From: Pinus tabuliformis
Taxonomy: Eukaryota > Streptophyta > Pinopsida > Pinales > Pinaceae
Length of the DNA stretch: 64,000 nt
Direction of reading: 5' to 3'
Assembly: GCA_031772625.1 (NCBI GenBank)
Contig: CM062816.1
Coordinates: 833,442,071 to 833,506,070, forward strand
Below are positions 1 through 10,790 of the stretch, in pieces. Numbering within the stretch: position 1 is the first letter of the stretch; each line of letters opens with the position of its first letter. Position numbers and translations under genes: made by a program. The notes below the pieces were generated by a model. That model was not told the origin of the DNA. It made no database searches and was given only the letters and a program-made list of their open reading frames with translations.

Positions 1-1320
1 ATTTGGCAAGGATCTCATCTCTTGGTGTCTTGTTTTCCAAGTGGTTAAATTATCTTTATTTATTTAATAAAAAAGTATTTATTTTCATTGTTACACCTCA
101 GAGCTAGCTTTTTTGTTACAACTCAGTCTTAGCTTAGGTCCGGCATGATAGCAATAGAGTGTTACATACAACGGAGGGGTGTTACATGATGGCACAAAGC
201 TTGCCAATTTCCTGATGACATTGATAATTACTTGATGAGATTAATTGTTGGGATGTATGTATTTCATGAATATGTTAAATTTGTTTTAGGATCCACGCAC
301 ACATAAATGTATCAAGCCATACCCCATTTGTTCTTGCTTATAATGAGTAAGATGACTAAGGAGTGGGATTTCTCTCTCCAGTACCTATTTCATTCTTTTT
401 ATGGAAATATAAGGGAATTTACATTTCCTTATAAAAATTAGGGAGAAAGGTGTTGGTGCTGGTTACAGGTATGGAAAATAGATTCCCCTTTATAATACTC
501 CGTGTATTGTGGTTATTTCCAATAAATAAGATCTAGACCCAGTATAATTTTCAGAGGCAATCTTTCTATGGACCTAGAATGTATATCTTGTGTAATGATT
601 GCTATTATTAAATTTAAAAAAAAAAATGTAGGTTTAATGATTATGTCATCCTCTCCCTCCTCAATCTCTGTCTATCTCCTTCTTCTTCTTCCCCTATTCC
701 CCTCTTTCTATTTCACTGTCCTCCTACAAGTTTTACAATTTCCAAAGTTATGTAATGCATATAGATTCTTAGGAAAATAGAAATTAAATAATAGTGCACA
801 CACTCTAAGCACACTAAGAATCACTATGGAAACCATTTGCCGAGAATGCCAACAAAACATAAGGCCACACCTTTCTATTTTTCAATGTAGTAAATTCACC
901 ATTTTATTTGCAAAAGATCCATAAAAGGAGGATGAAACTAAATTATACCATAGTGTCCCAAATCCCCATGAGGAAAAACTCTAAAAATAAAAAGAATATA
1001 AGTATAAGAGCTAAGTTGGTGATGATATAGTGGGCCACAGGGAGTGCAGTTGCCACATCAACTATCCAAGACCATAACTTTATCATATGAAGTTTGTTTT
1101 TGGGTTCTATTTATCTTCTTGGAAACATTTTAATAATATCTATAGCAAGGGAGAACACAGACTAGACGATTCCTTCAAATTCTACCCCGATTGCAATGAA
1201 AATATTAGAATTTTTGTTTATGACTTGAAAGATGTGCCAAAAGTTCAAGGATGAAATTTATTTGTAAATATGGATATAAGGTAAAATATGATTTTGAGAT
1301 GGCGGAAATATCAAATGATT
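1..1320. other. AT-rich non-coding leader of unit copy A
   Basis: No convincing gene is present. The stretch is AT-rich and matches 17660-18987 and 57001-58324 closely. The short open frames, such as the one at 568-780, change length between copies and end in simple pyrimidine sequence, so they look accidental. Confidence 0.6.
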
Positions 1321-2061
1321 ATTTCTTAAACTCCTCTTGTTTTTTTACTACTCCTCCTTCATATTATTTCCTTTCTACCCATCCTTCCTTCTCCTCTTCT
1401 ATCTCTTGCTTTTTTACTCATCCTTTCTTGCCCTGTTCTTTTATTACCCCCCTCTTCCTATTGGTTGTCCCCTCTTTCCTACTCCCTGCCATCATCTTTT
1501 TCTCTTCCCCCTCTTCCACTTCGTCACTTCTTCCTCTTCCTATTTTCCGCAAATTATCCTTCACTTTTTCTCGATTCCTCCTTACGCTTCATCTCCTTCT
1601 AATCCCTCCATTCCCTTTCTATTCATCTTCTTTTTTCTACTCCCATTTTGCGATTCCTCCTTGCTTCACTTCTTTTTTGATATCCCATTCTTCCTCTTCC
1701 TCTTCCCTCCTTTACCTTTCTTCCTCGTGTTTTTCCACATCCTCCTATTTTCCCTTCTCTTCCTCTTCTCTTCCTCCTCAATTTATACTCAACCTATTTC
1801 GAGAGTCCTCTTTCCTCCTATTTTTCTTTGATCTCCCCTCCTTTCTCCTCCTCCTCCCCTTCACCATCTTCTCATCCATCCTTCCTTCTTTCTATGTTTC
1901 ATTTTCTTCTTTCTCCTTATCTTCCATATTACCTTCGTCACTTCCCTCTTGTATTCTCTTCTCCCCCCTCCATTTCTTCTCCTCCCTCCTTTCCCAATTT
2001 CCTTGAGAATGGAATATTACCCAAGGCTATATCTCCTACTACTCCTACCTTTCCCTCTTAC
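1321..2061. repeat. Polypyrimidine tract, copy A, left part
   Basis: Almost uninterrupted C and T on the plus strand, built from CTCC, TTCC and CTTC blocks. It continues beyond the Copia insertion at 8040-8262, so the native tract is about 0.96 kb. It holds long open frames rich in Ser, Pro, Phe and Leu in two phases, which follow from the base composition and are not evidence of a gene. The equivalent tracts are 18988-20105 and 58325-59430. Confidence 0.9.
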
Positions 2062-2515
2062 TGTTAGGATATTCCGACACATAGGATATAGTTAAGTTCA
2101 ACTTGGTCTAGTGTAAAGTTAGGTATAGAGTTAGGTAAAGTGTGTTTCTTTACCGTTGTACATTTTGTAACTTACAATCCGACGGTCACGATATGTAGTG
2201 ATCCGACGGTTCACTCTCTCCTCGATATTACCGACACTTGATCCGTGGCTTGACACCCGATTGGTCCATGAGTTCTATTTAAAGCGCATGGAGGGTCATT
2301 GTTCGGGTAATCCGTGCATGAGAGAAGCTTATGTAAATTTTCATTCTTTGATTAATAAATTGCCTGTAGTAGCCACGTTGGCACAGGCCGTGGACTGTTT
2401 CCCTCTTTGAGGGTTTTAACCACGTCAAAAATACTGGTGTATTGATCTGTGATCTGGTTGTGAGCAGTGTCCTTTTGGTGTTCTTTCTGAGGAACTTACC
2501 CTGTAAATTCCTACA
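2062..2515 (+). repeat. 5' LTR of Copia 1
   Basis: A 454-bp direct repeat, partner of 7586-8039, with TG and CA ends. It contains TATTTAAA near 2275, a possible TATA element, and two copies of ATCCGACGGT. Confidence 0.95.
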
Positions 2516-2527
2516 TGGTATCAGAGC
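2516..2527 (+). other. Primer binding site of Copia 1
   Basis: TGGTATCAGAGC lies directly after the 5' LTR. It is the usual plant Copia site complementary to the 3' end of initiator methionine tRNA. Confidence 0.9.
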
Positions 2528-3403
2528 TATTTGAGGGCCGCGTCCGTTGGTGATCCAAATCTGAAGCCGGTAGAACTGCATCCGACTGCTGTTTCCTAGA
2601 TCTATTGTTTCTGACTGCTTTCGGGCCGAGAGGACTGCTCTGTTGTGTTCGGAGCATCTGTTCCAGTGAGGAACCCCTTTCGTTTCACGCGAAAAGGTTT
2701 CCGGTAGCCCTAGCTGCGTCTTTTTTAAGATCTGGAGGTATACAGTGTTTATTTGCAGTTTACTGTTATTTTCTCTCTGCTTATTTCGGTTTCGGTTTAT
2801 TTAGCTTTTTTTTAACCGGATCTATACCTTTCATTTCTGCGTATGCTTTTTGCCCTGCGACACTGTGCGATCTGGGCAAATCAGAAACAGAAAGGAAGGA
2901 TTTTTCTCATGCGTATGCTCTTTTCCCTGCACCTTAGTGTGATCTCGGAAAATCAGAAACATTGAGAAAAAAATTTAGTTTTTCGGCTAAAGCTAACTTT
3001 GAGCCGCAAGGCTCATTTTTTTAAAATATCTAGTTTTTTGGCTAAAGCTAACTTCGAGCCATAAGGTTCGTTTTCTTTGCATGTCCGTGTTGGGTTTTGT
3101 GTTTTGTGTTTTGTAGGGAAAAAGAGCTTTCTCAAGGCAAGCACGCAAACCAAGGCCCCCCCCTCTCTCTCTCTCTCTCAAATTTTTTGTATAGATCAAT
3201 TGGTTCAAATCTATTTTAAGAGAGTAGAGGTCTTGGGTTCAAATCTCCATTTTGTGGGGGTGGATTTTTTCATTTCCGCACATTCGTGCACTTTGCCGGC
3301 AACTTCAACAATTTTTTTTTTCAAAAAGCCATAACTTCTTCATCCGGAAGCCTTTTTCAGAGCCGTTTTTTTTAAAACCGCCTAATTTTTCGAGATCTAT
3401 CCA
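2528..3403 (+). other. Untranslated leader of Copia 1
   Basis: The 0.9 kb between the primer site and the gag-pol frame. It holds two short imperfect direct repeats: one with GCGTATGCT and ATCAGAAAC (about 2838-2890 and 2910-2960), the other with GGCTAAAGCTAACTT (about 2985 and 3042). It also has a (CT)n run near 3160-3180. Such leaders usually carry packaging signals, but none is identified here. Confidence 0.6.
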
Positions 3404-6400
3404 TTGGAACACTTACTTTCAGCATCTTCAGCTTCAGTTTTTTTAAAAATGGAAAGTCCATGCCAAGTCATTCTTGACAGCACTAACTACTTCCAATGGA
3501 TATCCTACATGGAAGATTTACTTAGAAGTAAAGGTCTCTACAGAATAGCCACAGGCCAAGAGAAGAAACCAAAAGATGAAGACAAGGCTGCAAAATGGGA
3601 AAATAGACAAGATCAAGCACGTGGTTTGATAGGGATGTCTATTTCTCCTGATCTTAGATTCCATATTGCAGAACTTGATACTCCTCATGAAGCATTGGAA
3701 CAAATCACTAAAGTTTTTGGGATTAAAAATGAAATTAGAGCCCATCAACTTGAAAATGAGTTGCTTACATTGGATCCTAATAATTTTTCTTGCATTGAAG
3801 ATTTCTTGTCCAAATTCAAGACCCTTAGATATCTCTTGGAAGGTGTTAAGGTTAAGAAAGAAGATAGTAACCTTATTTATTCCATCCTTACTAAGTTGGG
3901 ACCAGCCTACTCTGTATTTGTTTCCACTTTCCATTCTACAAGGGAAGCTTTCATTTGTCAAGGAAAAGACTACAAGGCCCCTTCCTTTGACTCTTTTTGT
4001 GATTCTTTAATAAGAGAACAAGAAAAACTCTTACACCTTGGTCTTCTTAGTCTTGGAAACTCTTCCAAGAAAGCGTTAGCCGCCCAGCAACAACCAAATT
4101 CAAAGAATCCTAAGAAGTCCTATCCTAAAAAGAATGGTCCTAAACCAAACAAGGGTCCTAAGCAAACTCAGCCTCAAATTGAAAGATCATTTCAGCAAAA
4201 TGATAAGACCAATAAAAACAAATGGAAGAAGACTGATAGACATTGTAACTTTTGTAATCGAGATGGCCACTTAGAATCTAAATGCTTTAAGAAGATGGAA
4301 GCCTTGGAAGCCGCAATGAAGAAACATAACATCCATGTGGAGCATACTTCAACTTCAACTTCAGGAATGGCACTTTCAGCATGTCGTTGTCAATCATCTC
4401 AGTCTGGTTATGCATTAAATGTATCTTCTTCTTCTCATTCTCATGAGTGGCTCATTGATTCTGGAGCCTCTTATCACATGGCCAAAAACCAAGCCATGTT
4501 TTCTTCTTTAAATGATTGTAACACCAAAAATATATATGTTGGTGATGATAGATCTCTTAATGTTGTAGGGACTGGAACTGTTCATCTAGACAATGGTCAG
4601 TTTAATGATGTATTATGTGTTCCAACCTTATCCTGCAACCTTTTATCTGTATATCAGATAACTCATTCAGGTGAAGGTAAAATTGTTGAATTTTCACCTC
4701 ATGTTGTAATCAAGGATCTAAGAGATCCTAAACAGATTCTAGCTACTGGTATTGCTGATGATTCCACAAGGTTGTATAAGTTTCACAACTTTGGGTCATC
4801 AAATCTTCCCTCAGTATTTGTTGCTCATAATGATGAAGTGAGCAAACTTTGGCATGAGCGATTTGGTCACTTAAACTATCGCTCCCTTCAGCATCTATGT
4901 AAAGAAAATATGGTGACAGGTCTTCCTATGGTATCTTGCAGAGATGGTGTTTGTTCCGGATGTGTACTCGGAAAACATCATCGGGACAGTTTTGAAAAAT
5001 GTGCCTCTTGGCACGCCTCAGCCCCTTTACAGCTTGTGCACAGTGATTTATGTGGTCCACTTCCTGTTGCTTCATTCTCTGGCTGCAAGTATTTCTTAAC
5101 TTTCATTGATGATTTCTCCAGACGCACTTGGGTATACTTCTTAAAACTCAAGAGCGAAGTATTTAACACATTTTTGGCCTTCAAAGCCTTTGTTGAAAAA
5201 CAATCTGGACATCAAATTCTTAAGCTAAGAACTGATAATGGTGGAGAATATGTTAAAAACACATTCATCAACTTTTGCACCGAAAATGGAATTCAAATGC
5301 AACATACTGTTCCATACACTCCACAACAAAATGGTGTACCTGAAAGGAAAAATCGCACCTTAAAGGAAATGGCTAATTGTATGCTGCAATCTAAAGGACT
5401 CAGTCTTAGCTTTTGGGCCGAAGCAATTGATTGTGCAAATTATATAATAAATCGCACTCCTACTAAGGTTCTAAAGAATCTCACTCTAGAAGAAGCTTGG
5501 AGTTCCATTAAACCAGATGTAAGTCACTTTCGTGTTTTTGGAAGTGAAGCATGGGCCCATATTCCAGATGAAAAGCATAAAGCTTTAGAACCTAAGAGTG
5601 AGAAATGTACTTTTGTTGGATATTCTGAAGATGTAAAAGGTTATAGACTTATTCCATTTAAGTCCAAAAATGTTATCATTAGAAGAGATGTAAAATTTGA
5701 TGAAAATAAATCGGCCTACGAGCCTAGTCTGGCGGATGTGCCACCTCTTCCTATCTCTTCTACTTTTGAAAACATTTCTTCTTCAGATGATGAAAGTGAG
5801 GATGACAATCCTCCCCCACCTTCTCAGGATCCTCAACTTCCAAGATGGGTCCGTGCTACTCGGGATGCAGCAGGTGATCTTGCCGGTGATCCTACAGATC
5901 AGCGACGTACACGTTCTCAGTTTGAAAGAGCCTCTTCTTTACTGGCTCAAGCTCCAGTAAATCATGATCCTGACACTTTTGCAGAAGCTTCAGGCCATCC
6001 ACATTGGGAAGCAGCTATGAATGAAGAATATAATTCATTGTTGACAAATGATACATGGGATCTTGTTCCTCTACCAAAGGGATGCAAACTTGTTAGATGT
6101 AAATGGGTTTATAGAACCAAGTATGGACCAGATGGGAAAGTTGATAAACATAAAGCTCGTCTTGTTGCTAAGGGCTTTTCACAGGTTGAAGGCATTGACT
6201 ACACTGAAACCTTCTCCCCTGTTGCCAAAATGAACTCTATCCGCCTTGTTCTTTCCCTTGCTGCCTCTTTAAAATGGGAAGTCCATCAGATGGATGTTAA
6301 ATCTGCCTTCTTGCATGGGGACTTGCATGAAGAAATATATATGGAACAACCCATTGGCTTCATCCAAACAGACTCCAGCCTTGTATGTCGACTTAAGAAA

Positions 6401-7504
6401 TCTCTTTATGGTCTCAAGCAAGCTCCTCGGGCTTGGTATGCCAAAATGGATAGCTTTCTTTTAGAATCTGGCTTTTCTAGGTGTTATTCTGACAATACTG
6501 TCTACACCAATAAAGTGGGCAACTCTCTTATCATCCTTGTTCTTTATGTTGATGATATTATTCTTACTGGTAGTGATCCCAACCTTATAAATCATGTGAA
6601 GTCCAGCCTTAAAAAGAAATTTGAAATGAAAGACTTAGGACACTTACACTATTTTCTCGGTCTTCAAGTCTTGCAATCCAAGGAGGGTATTTCCCTTTCC
6701 CAGTCCAAGTATGCTTGTGATATTCTTCGTCATTTTCACATGGAAGACTGTAAGCCAGCCCCTTCTCCCTTTCAGTCTGGAGTCAAACTTTCAGTCTCTT
6801 GTACTTCTCCTGAAGTTGATGCTACCTTATACCGTCAACTTGTAGGAAAACTCTTGTATTTAACCCATACTCATCCTGACCTTTCCTTTGTTGTTGGCCT
6901 TGTTGCTCGTTTTATGCAAAACCCCCGTGAAAGTCATTGGAAAGCAGCCAAAAGAATACTTTGTTATGTTCGAGGTACAGTACAGTTTGGGATTCATTAC
7001 AGTGCCAAAGCAGCTCCTCTATTAGTTGGTGTCACTAATTCTGATTGGGCTGGTGACCCTGATGATCGGAAGTCTACTGCCGGTTATGTCTTCACTCTTG
7101 GTTCAGGACCTATTACATGGGCTTGTAAGAAAAAGGCTGCCATTTCTCTTTCGTCAGCAGAAGCAGAGTATCGTGGTGTCGTGGAAGCCAGTAAGGAAGC
7201 CTTGTGGCTTCGTCAGATCCTATCAGAGTTTGGCTTTGAGCAGCAACATCCAACCACACTTTGGTGTGATAATCAAAGTGCCATTCAGCTATGCAAAGAT
7301 CCAGTCCAGCATCAGCGCAGCAAACACATTGAACTACACATGCACTTCATCAGAAAGCTCATTCATGACCATGTTCTTGAAGTGCAATATTGTTCAACAG
7401 ATGATCAGGTTGCAGACATCTTCACAAAGGCTCTCACAGAGGCGAAGTTCACTAAACTTCGATATATGCTTGGAGTTCAGGAAGTTGTCACTAAGGGGGG
7501 ATAG
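3404..7504 (+). CDS. Copia gag-pol polyprotein
   Basis: One open frame of 1366 codons from the first ATG. A second ATG at 3449 gives the more typical gag start (MESPCQ) and may be the one used. In order, the frame shows a Copia-type gag, a CCHC zinc knuckle (CNFCNRDGHLESKC, about residue 281), an aspartic protease site (DSGAS, about 352), a GAG-pre-integrase zinc region, an integrase core (VHSDLCGP about 545, TDNGGEY about 609, then QQNGVPERKNRT), reverse transcriptase from about 880 with YVDD near 1048, and RNase H from about 1210 ending near ADIFTKAL. The integrase-before-RT order defines Ty1/Copia. The product would be a cytoplasmic polyprotein that assembles into virus-like particles. No env-like frame follows. 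Confidence 0.95.
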   Translation: MEHLLSASSASVFLKMESPCQVILDSTNYFQWISYMEDLLRSKGLYRIATGQEKKPKDEDKAAKWENRQDQARGLIGMSISPDLRFHIAELDTPHEALEQITKVFGIKNEIRAHQLENELLTLDPNNFSCIEDFLSKFKTLRYLLEGVKVKKEDSNLIYSILTKLGPAYSVFVSTFHSTREAFICQGKDYKAPSFDSFCDSLIREQEKLLHLGLLSLGNSSKKALAAQQQPNSKNPKKSYPKKNGPKPNKGPKQTQPQIERSFQQNDKTNKNKWKKTDRHCNFCNRDGHLESKCFKKMEALEAAMKKHNIHVEHTSTSTSGMALSACRCQSSQSGYALNVSSSSHSHEWLIDSGASYHMAKNQAMFSSLNDCNTKNIYVGDDRSLNVVGTGTVHLDNGQFNDVLCVPTLSCNLLSVYQITHSGEGKIVEFSPHVVIKDLRDPKQILATGIADDSTRLYKFHNFGSSNLPSVFVAHNDEVSKLWHERFGHLNYRSLQHLCKENMVTGLPMVSCRDGVCSGCVLGKHHRDSFEKCASWHASAPLQLVHSDLCGPLPVASFSGCKYFLTFIDDFSRRTWVYFLKLKSEVFNTFLAFKAFVEKQSGHQILKLRTDNGGEYVKNTFINFCTENGIQMQHTVPYTPQQNGVPERKNRTLKEMANCMLQSKGLSLSFWAEAIDCANYIINRTPTKVLKNLTLEEAWSSIKPDVSHFRVFGSEAWAHIPDEKHKALEPKSEKCTFVGYSEDVKGYRLIPFKSKNVIIRRDVKFDENKSAYEPSLADVPPLPISSTFENISSSDDESEDDNPPPPSQDPQLPRWVRATRDAAGDLAGDPTDQRRTRSQFERASSLLAQAPVNHDPDTFAEASGHPHWEAAMNEEYNSLLTNDTWDLVPLPKGCKLVRCKWVYRTKYGPDGKVDKHKARLVAKGFSQVEGIDYTETFSPVAKMNSIRLVLSLAASLKWEVHQMDVKSAFLHGDLHEEIYMEQPIGFIQTDSSLVCRLKKSLYGLKQAPRAWYAKMDSFLLESGFSRCYSDNTVYTNKVGNSLIILVLYVDDIILTGSDPNLINHVKSSLKKKFEMKDLGHLHYFLGLQVLQSKEGISLSQSKYACDILRHFHMEDCKPAPSPFQSGVKLSVSCTSPEVDATLYRQLVGKLLYLTHTHPDLSFVVGLVARFMQNPRESHWKAAKRILCYVRGTVQFGIHYSAKAAPLLVGVTNSDWAGDPDDRKSTAGYVFTLGSGPITWACKKKAAISLSSAEAEYRGVVEASKEALWLRQILSEFGFEQQHPTTLWCDNQSAIQLCKDPVQHQRSKHIELHMHFIRKLIHDHVLEVQYCSTDDQVADIFTKALTEAKFTKLRYMLGVQEVVTKGG

Positions 7505-7574
7505 GCTCTAGTGCCTCCTTCCTTCTCCTATTGTGTCATATTTGTAAATCCTTCAATCCTATCCCAAGTTGTTC

Positions 7575-7585
7575 TTAAGGGGGGA
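7575..7585 (+). other. Polypurine tract of Copia 1
   Basis: A run of purines, AAGGGGGGA, directly before the 3' LTR. It is the expected plus-strand priming site. Confidence 0.8.
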
Positions 7586-8039
7586 TGTTAGGATATTCCG
7601 ACACATAGGATATAGTTAAGTTCAACTTGGTCTAGTGTAAAGTTAGGTATAGAGTTAGGTAAAGTGTGTTTCTTTACCGTTGTACATTTTGTAACTTACA
7701 ATCCGAAGGTCACGATATGTAGTGATCCGACGGTTCACTCTCTCCTCGGTATTACCGACACTTGATCCGTGGCTTAACACCCGATTGGTCCATGAGTTCT
7801 ATTTAAAGCGCATGGAGGGTCATTGTTCGGGTAATCCGTGCATGAGAGAAGCTTATGTAAATTTTCATTCTTTGATTAATAAATTTCCTGTAGTAGCCAC
7901 GTTGGCACAGGCCGTGGACTGTTTCCCTCTTTGAGGGTTTTAACCACGTCAAAAATACTGGTGTATTGATCTGTGATCTGGTTGTGAGCGGTGTCCTTTT
8001 GGTGTTCTTTCTGAGGAACTTACCCTGTAAATTCCTACA
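7586..8039 (+). repeat. 3' LTR of Copia 1
   Basis: A 454-bp partner of 2062-2515 with about five substitutions, followed directly by the second CTTAC. Confidence 0.95.
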
Positions 8040-8262
8040 CTTACTTCCCCTTCGTTTACTCCTCCTTTTCTACTTCTCCTGTTTTTAGATTCCTCCTTCC
8101 TCCTCTTCCTCTACTTCTTATTCTCTTCTTTCTCCTTCTCCTCCCCTTCTCCCCCCTCCTTCTCTCTTCTTTAGATTTTTCTTCCCCTTTCTCCTTCTCT
8201 TCCATATTCCATTCCCTCACTTCCCTCTTCTCTTCCATTCTTTCCTCACTTCCTATAGAATT
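8040..8262. repeat. Polypyrimidine tract, copy A, right part
   Basis: Continuation of the C/T tract after the Copia insertion. It corresponds to 19875-20105 in copy B. Confidence 0.85.
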
Positions 8263-10090
8263 GCAGAACATCGAACGATATGCCTTTTCATATGGCTGAG
8301 TTATATTTTGAAGGTAATAATGTTGGAACAAAGATCTATCTTGAATATATTTGTGTATTGTGGATTGTGTTACTTGTTGTATTTTATTTTGAATATTTCA
8401 TTCCCAGGTCCCTAATTATGTACTTTATTCTTTGCCAAGTCCCTAATTATTTACTTCCATGGTTATAGATATGAATTCAAGCGGATTTGAATCTAGAGGT
8501 CGTGATAATGAAAACAAGAGAAAGGGTAGGGAAAAATAATAAGGGAAAAGAATTTGTTGTAGACACCAAGGAAGGAAAAACAAAAGGTGAATAATGATCA
8601 CCTATGAGATATATTTTTTTATTCACAAGTGTGGAATCACTATAAATGAAAATCCTTCGAATTTACAATGAAGAATTAAAATATGCCTCCAAGAATGTTT
8701 ATAAACAATTATGGAATATTACAACCCTTGTATGAGGTGATTAAGTGTTTTCTAAAACTTGTATATACTTATACTTAATCATATATTGGTTGTGATATGA
8801 GTGAGAACGAGGGTTTATAAGGTGAGGAGGGAATTGGCACCATTTCAACCAAGTTATGATGTTAGATTCATTTCTTTACTTTAAGTGTGTGTATATATAT
8901 TTTTATTCAATGTTGTAGACAAAGTCAAAATTTCCCCTGTGGTGGTGGCTTACTAGTGGTAGGGTATTAGTTATTTACAAGTGTTACATGGTTATTTTAT
9001 TATTTGATAAAATATGTCTTCATTTTCAGTATGTATGTTTGGTTTTTTTTTTGGCTCACATGGTGTGAAATTGACGGTGGTGGCTTACTAGTGGTAGGGT
9101 TTTAGTTATTTACAAGTGTTACATGGTTATTTTATTATTGGATAAAATATGTCTTCATTTTCAGCATCTATGTTTGGTTTTTTTTGGCTCACATGGTGTG
9201 AAATTGACTGAATGTTAATGTGTTCAAATTTCAAAATTGCATTTATGAATACATATTTTTTTTCTCTCATGGTAACGTGAGAAATCACTTACCAACTAGT
9301 CATATAATTGTGTGGGTATGCTAATTCATATATGAACCTTTAAAAGTAAATAACTAAGTTAGCATCAACAAAGTTAGATCCTTTATAAAATTTTACAATT
9401 TTGAATTGAAAAACTTTAGAAAGATCAAAGTTTGATGTCACATATTATATATATATATGATAAGGCCTCTATTTGCATAATATGAATATCATAACATAAA
9501 TTTGGATCCTAAACCCATCTATTGATTAAATATTAAGCGTTTTCTGCAAATATCTCAAAGTTGGACATTTTTGACATTTTACCACACACCATTTTGATTA
9601 TTATAACAAATATCTATCTTTAATTTGTTACGCTTGAAAATTTTGAAATTTTCACTGAGATTTTATGATATTATTGTTCCCAAAGACACTTTTTACAATC
9701 AGTGGAGATGTGTAGTTCTTTCCATTCTCAACATTGAGTGGACAATTGGCTCTACAACCAGCATGGGGTAAACATGTTTACATGTCTCCTTAGTATGTTG
9801 ACTTTATATTAATATATCCAATTAAATTGATAAACATTTACATCCGTTTAAATTAATATAGAGCCCAAGGGAGATGTTGTAGTATCCTTAAAAAGTTAAA
9901 AGTAATAAAAATAATAAAATTCAAATTTGTTACATTGTGATTTTGTTTTTATTAATAAAATTACTAATAACATTTTATATAAAAAATGGAAGAGGGTAGA
10001 TGGCCTAAAGTTGTCTTTAATGACAGATTGTGCAAGAGAAAAAAAAATACTTATGCACCATAATAACAAATGGTTTAGTAAATGGGGTAG
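8263..10090. other. AT-rich non-coding part of unit copy A
   Basis: No gene was recognised. The stretch includes the 135-bp tandem duplication at 8941-9208 and otherwise unstructured AT-rich DNA. The match to copy B is interrupted there by the fragment at 20245-22870. Copy C follows it up to the gap. Confidence 0.6.
8941..9208. repeat. 135-bp tandem duplication
   Basis: Two adjacent copies starting GGTGGTGGCTTACTAGTGG at 8941 and 9076, differing at a few positions. The same pair is present in copies B (from about 23253) and C (from about 60098), so it predates amplification of the unit. Confidence 0.9.
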
Positions 10091-10790
10091 TTGCTTGAGG
10101 CGTGTCCCATAAACACCAAAGAGATAAAAGCTTTTGTTATGGAAAAGTTCCACAAGCGTACTTTGGATAAGGAGCTAGGAAGAAAGAAAAAGTACTATAT
10201 TGAAGTGTTTAATCCCACTCATAGTCATCAACCAAAAGCATACATAGAGGCCAATATCTCTTGGAAAGCCAAAATTGTTATCGCTAAGCTAAGGACTAAT
10301 TCTCATCAACTCGTTGTGAAAAAGTTCCACAAGCGTACTTTAGATAAGGAGCTAGGAAGAAAGAAAAAGTACGATACTGAAGTGTTTAATCCCACTCATA
10401 GTCATCAACCAAAAGCATACATAGAGGTCAATATCTCTTGGAGACCCAAAATTCTTATTGCTAAGTTAAGGACTAATTCTCACCAACTCTGTTGTGAAAA
10501 AGGGCGCTGGAAAAGGCCAAAATAAGTGTTGGAGGAAAGAGTATGCATTTTTTGTTCTTCTGTAAAAGTGGAAACAGAGAAGCGTTTCATTTAAGAATTT
10601 GAGGCCTTCAAAGACAACAGGGAAAATTATGCAGATATGCTGACAGCTAGCTCTTGGGATAATCTATTTAGTGAGGGGTTTGTCGAGAAGTTGAGGGCAT
10701 TTACTTTGAAGCTTTCACAGAAAAAGGGTCGAATACATCAAGCAGATGATGAAGAATTATGTCTCATAGGCTATCTTTAGCCTCCTTTCT
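10085..10790 (+). pseudogene. LINE ORF2 C-terminal fragment, copy A
   Basis: The translation reads like the extreme C-terminus of a plant non-LTR retrotransposon reverse transcriptase: NISWRPKILIAKLRTNSHQL, then a GRWKRPK turn, an in-frame stop, and a degraded zinc-finger-like segment (CIFC, then ETE and H). A 177-bp segment is duplicated in frame (59 codons; AAAGTTCCAC starts at 10144 and again at 10321). No reverse transcriptase or endonuclease domain lies upstream, so only the tail is present. The likeness rests on recall of the LINE tail pattern, not on a search. Confidence 0.6.

Larger units (their letters stand above)
2062..8039 (+). mobile_element. Ty1/Copia LTR retrotransposon 1, looks whole
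   Basis: The LTRs at 2062-2515 and 7586-8039 are both 454 bp, begin TGTTAG and end CTACA, and differ at about five sites by eye (about 99% identity). The element is flanked by the 5-bp target duplication CTTAC (2057-2061 and 8040-8044). Copies B and C carry the uninterrupted site with a single CTTAC near 19879 and 59217. A primer site TGGTATCAGAGC follows the 5' LTR and a purine tract precedes the 3' LTR. The single gag-pol frame and near-identical LTRs point to a young insertion, later than the unit duplication. No break was seen in the coding frame. Confidence 0.96.

Noticed and set aside
1251-2067. Long overlapping open frames rich in Ser, Pro, Phe and Leu
   Set aside because: They lie in the polypyrimidine tract, are open in two phases at once and differ between copies. 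Composition explains them. The same holds for 18995-20140 and 58330-59431.
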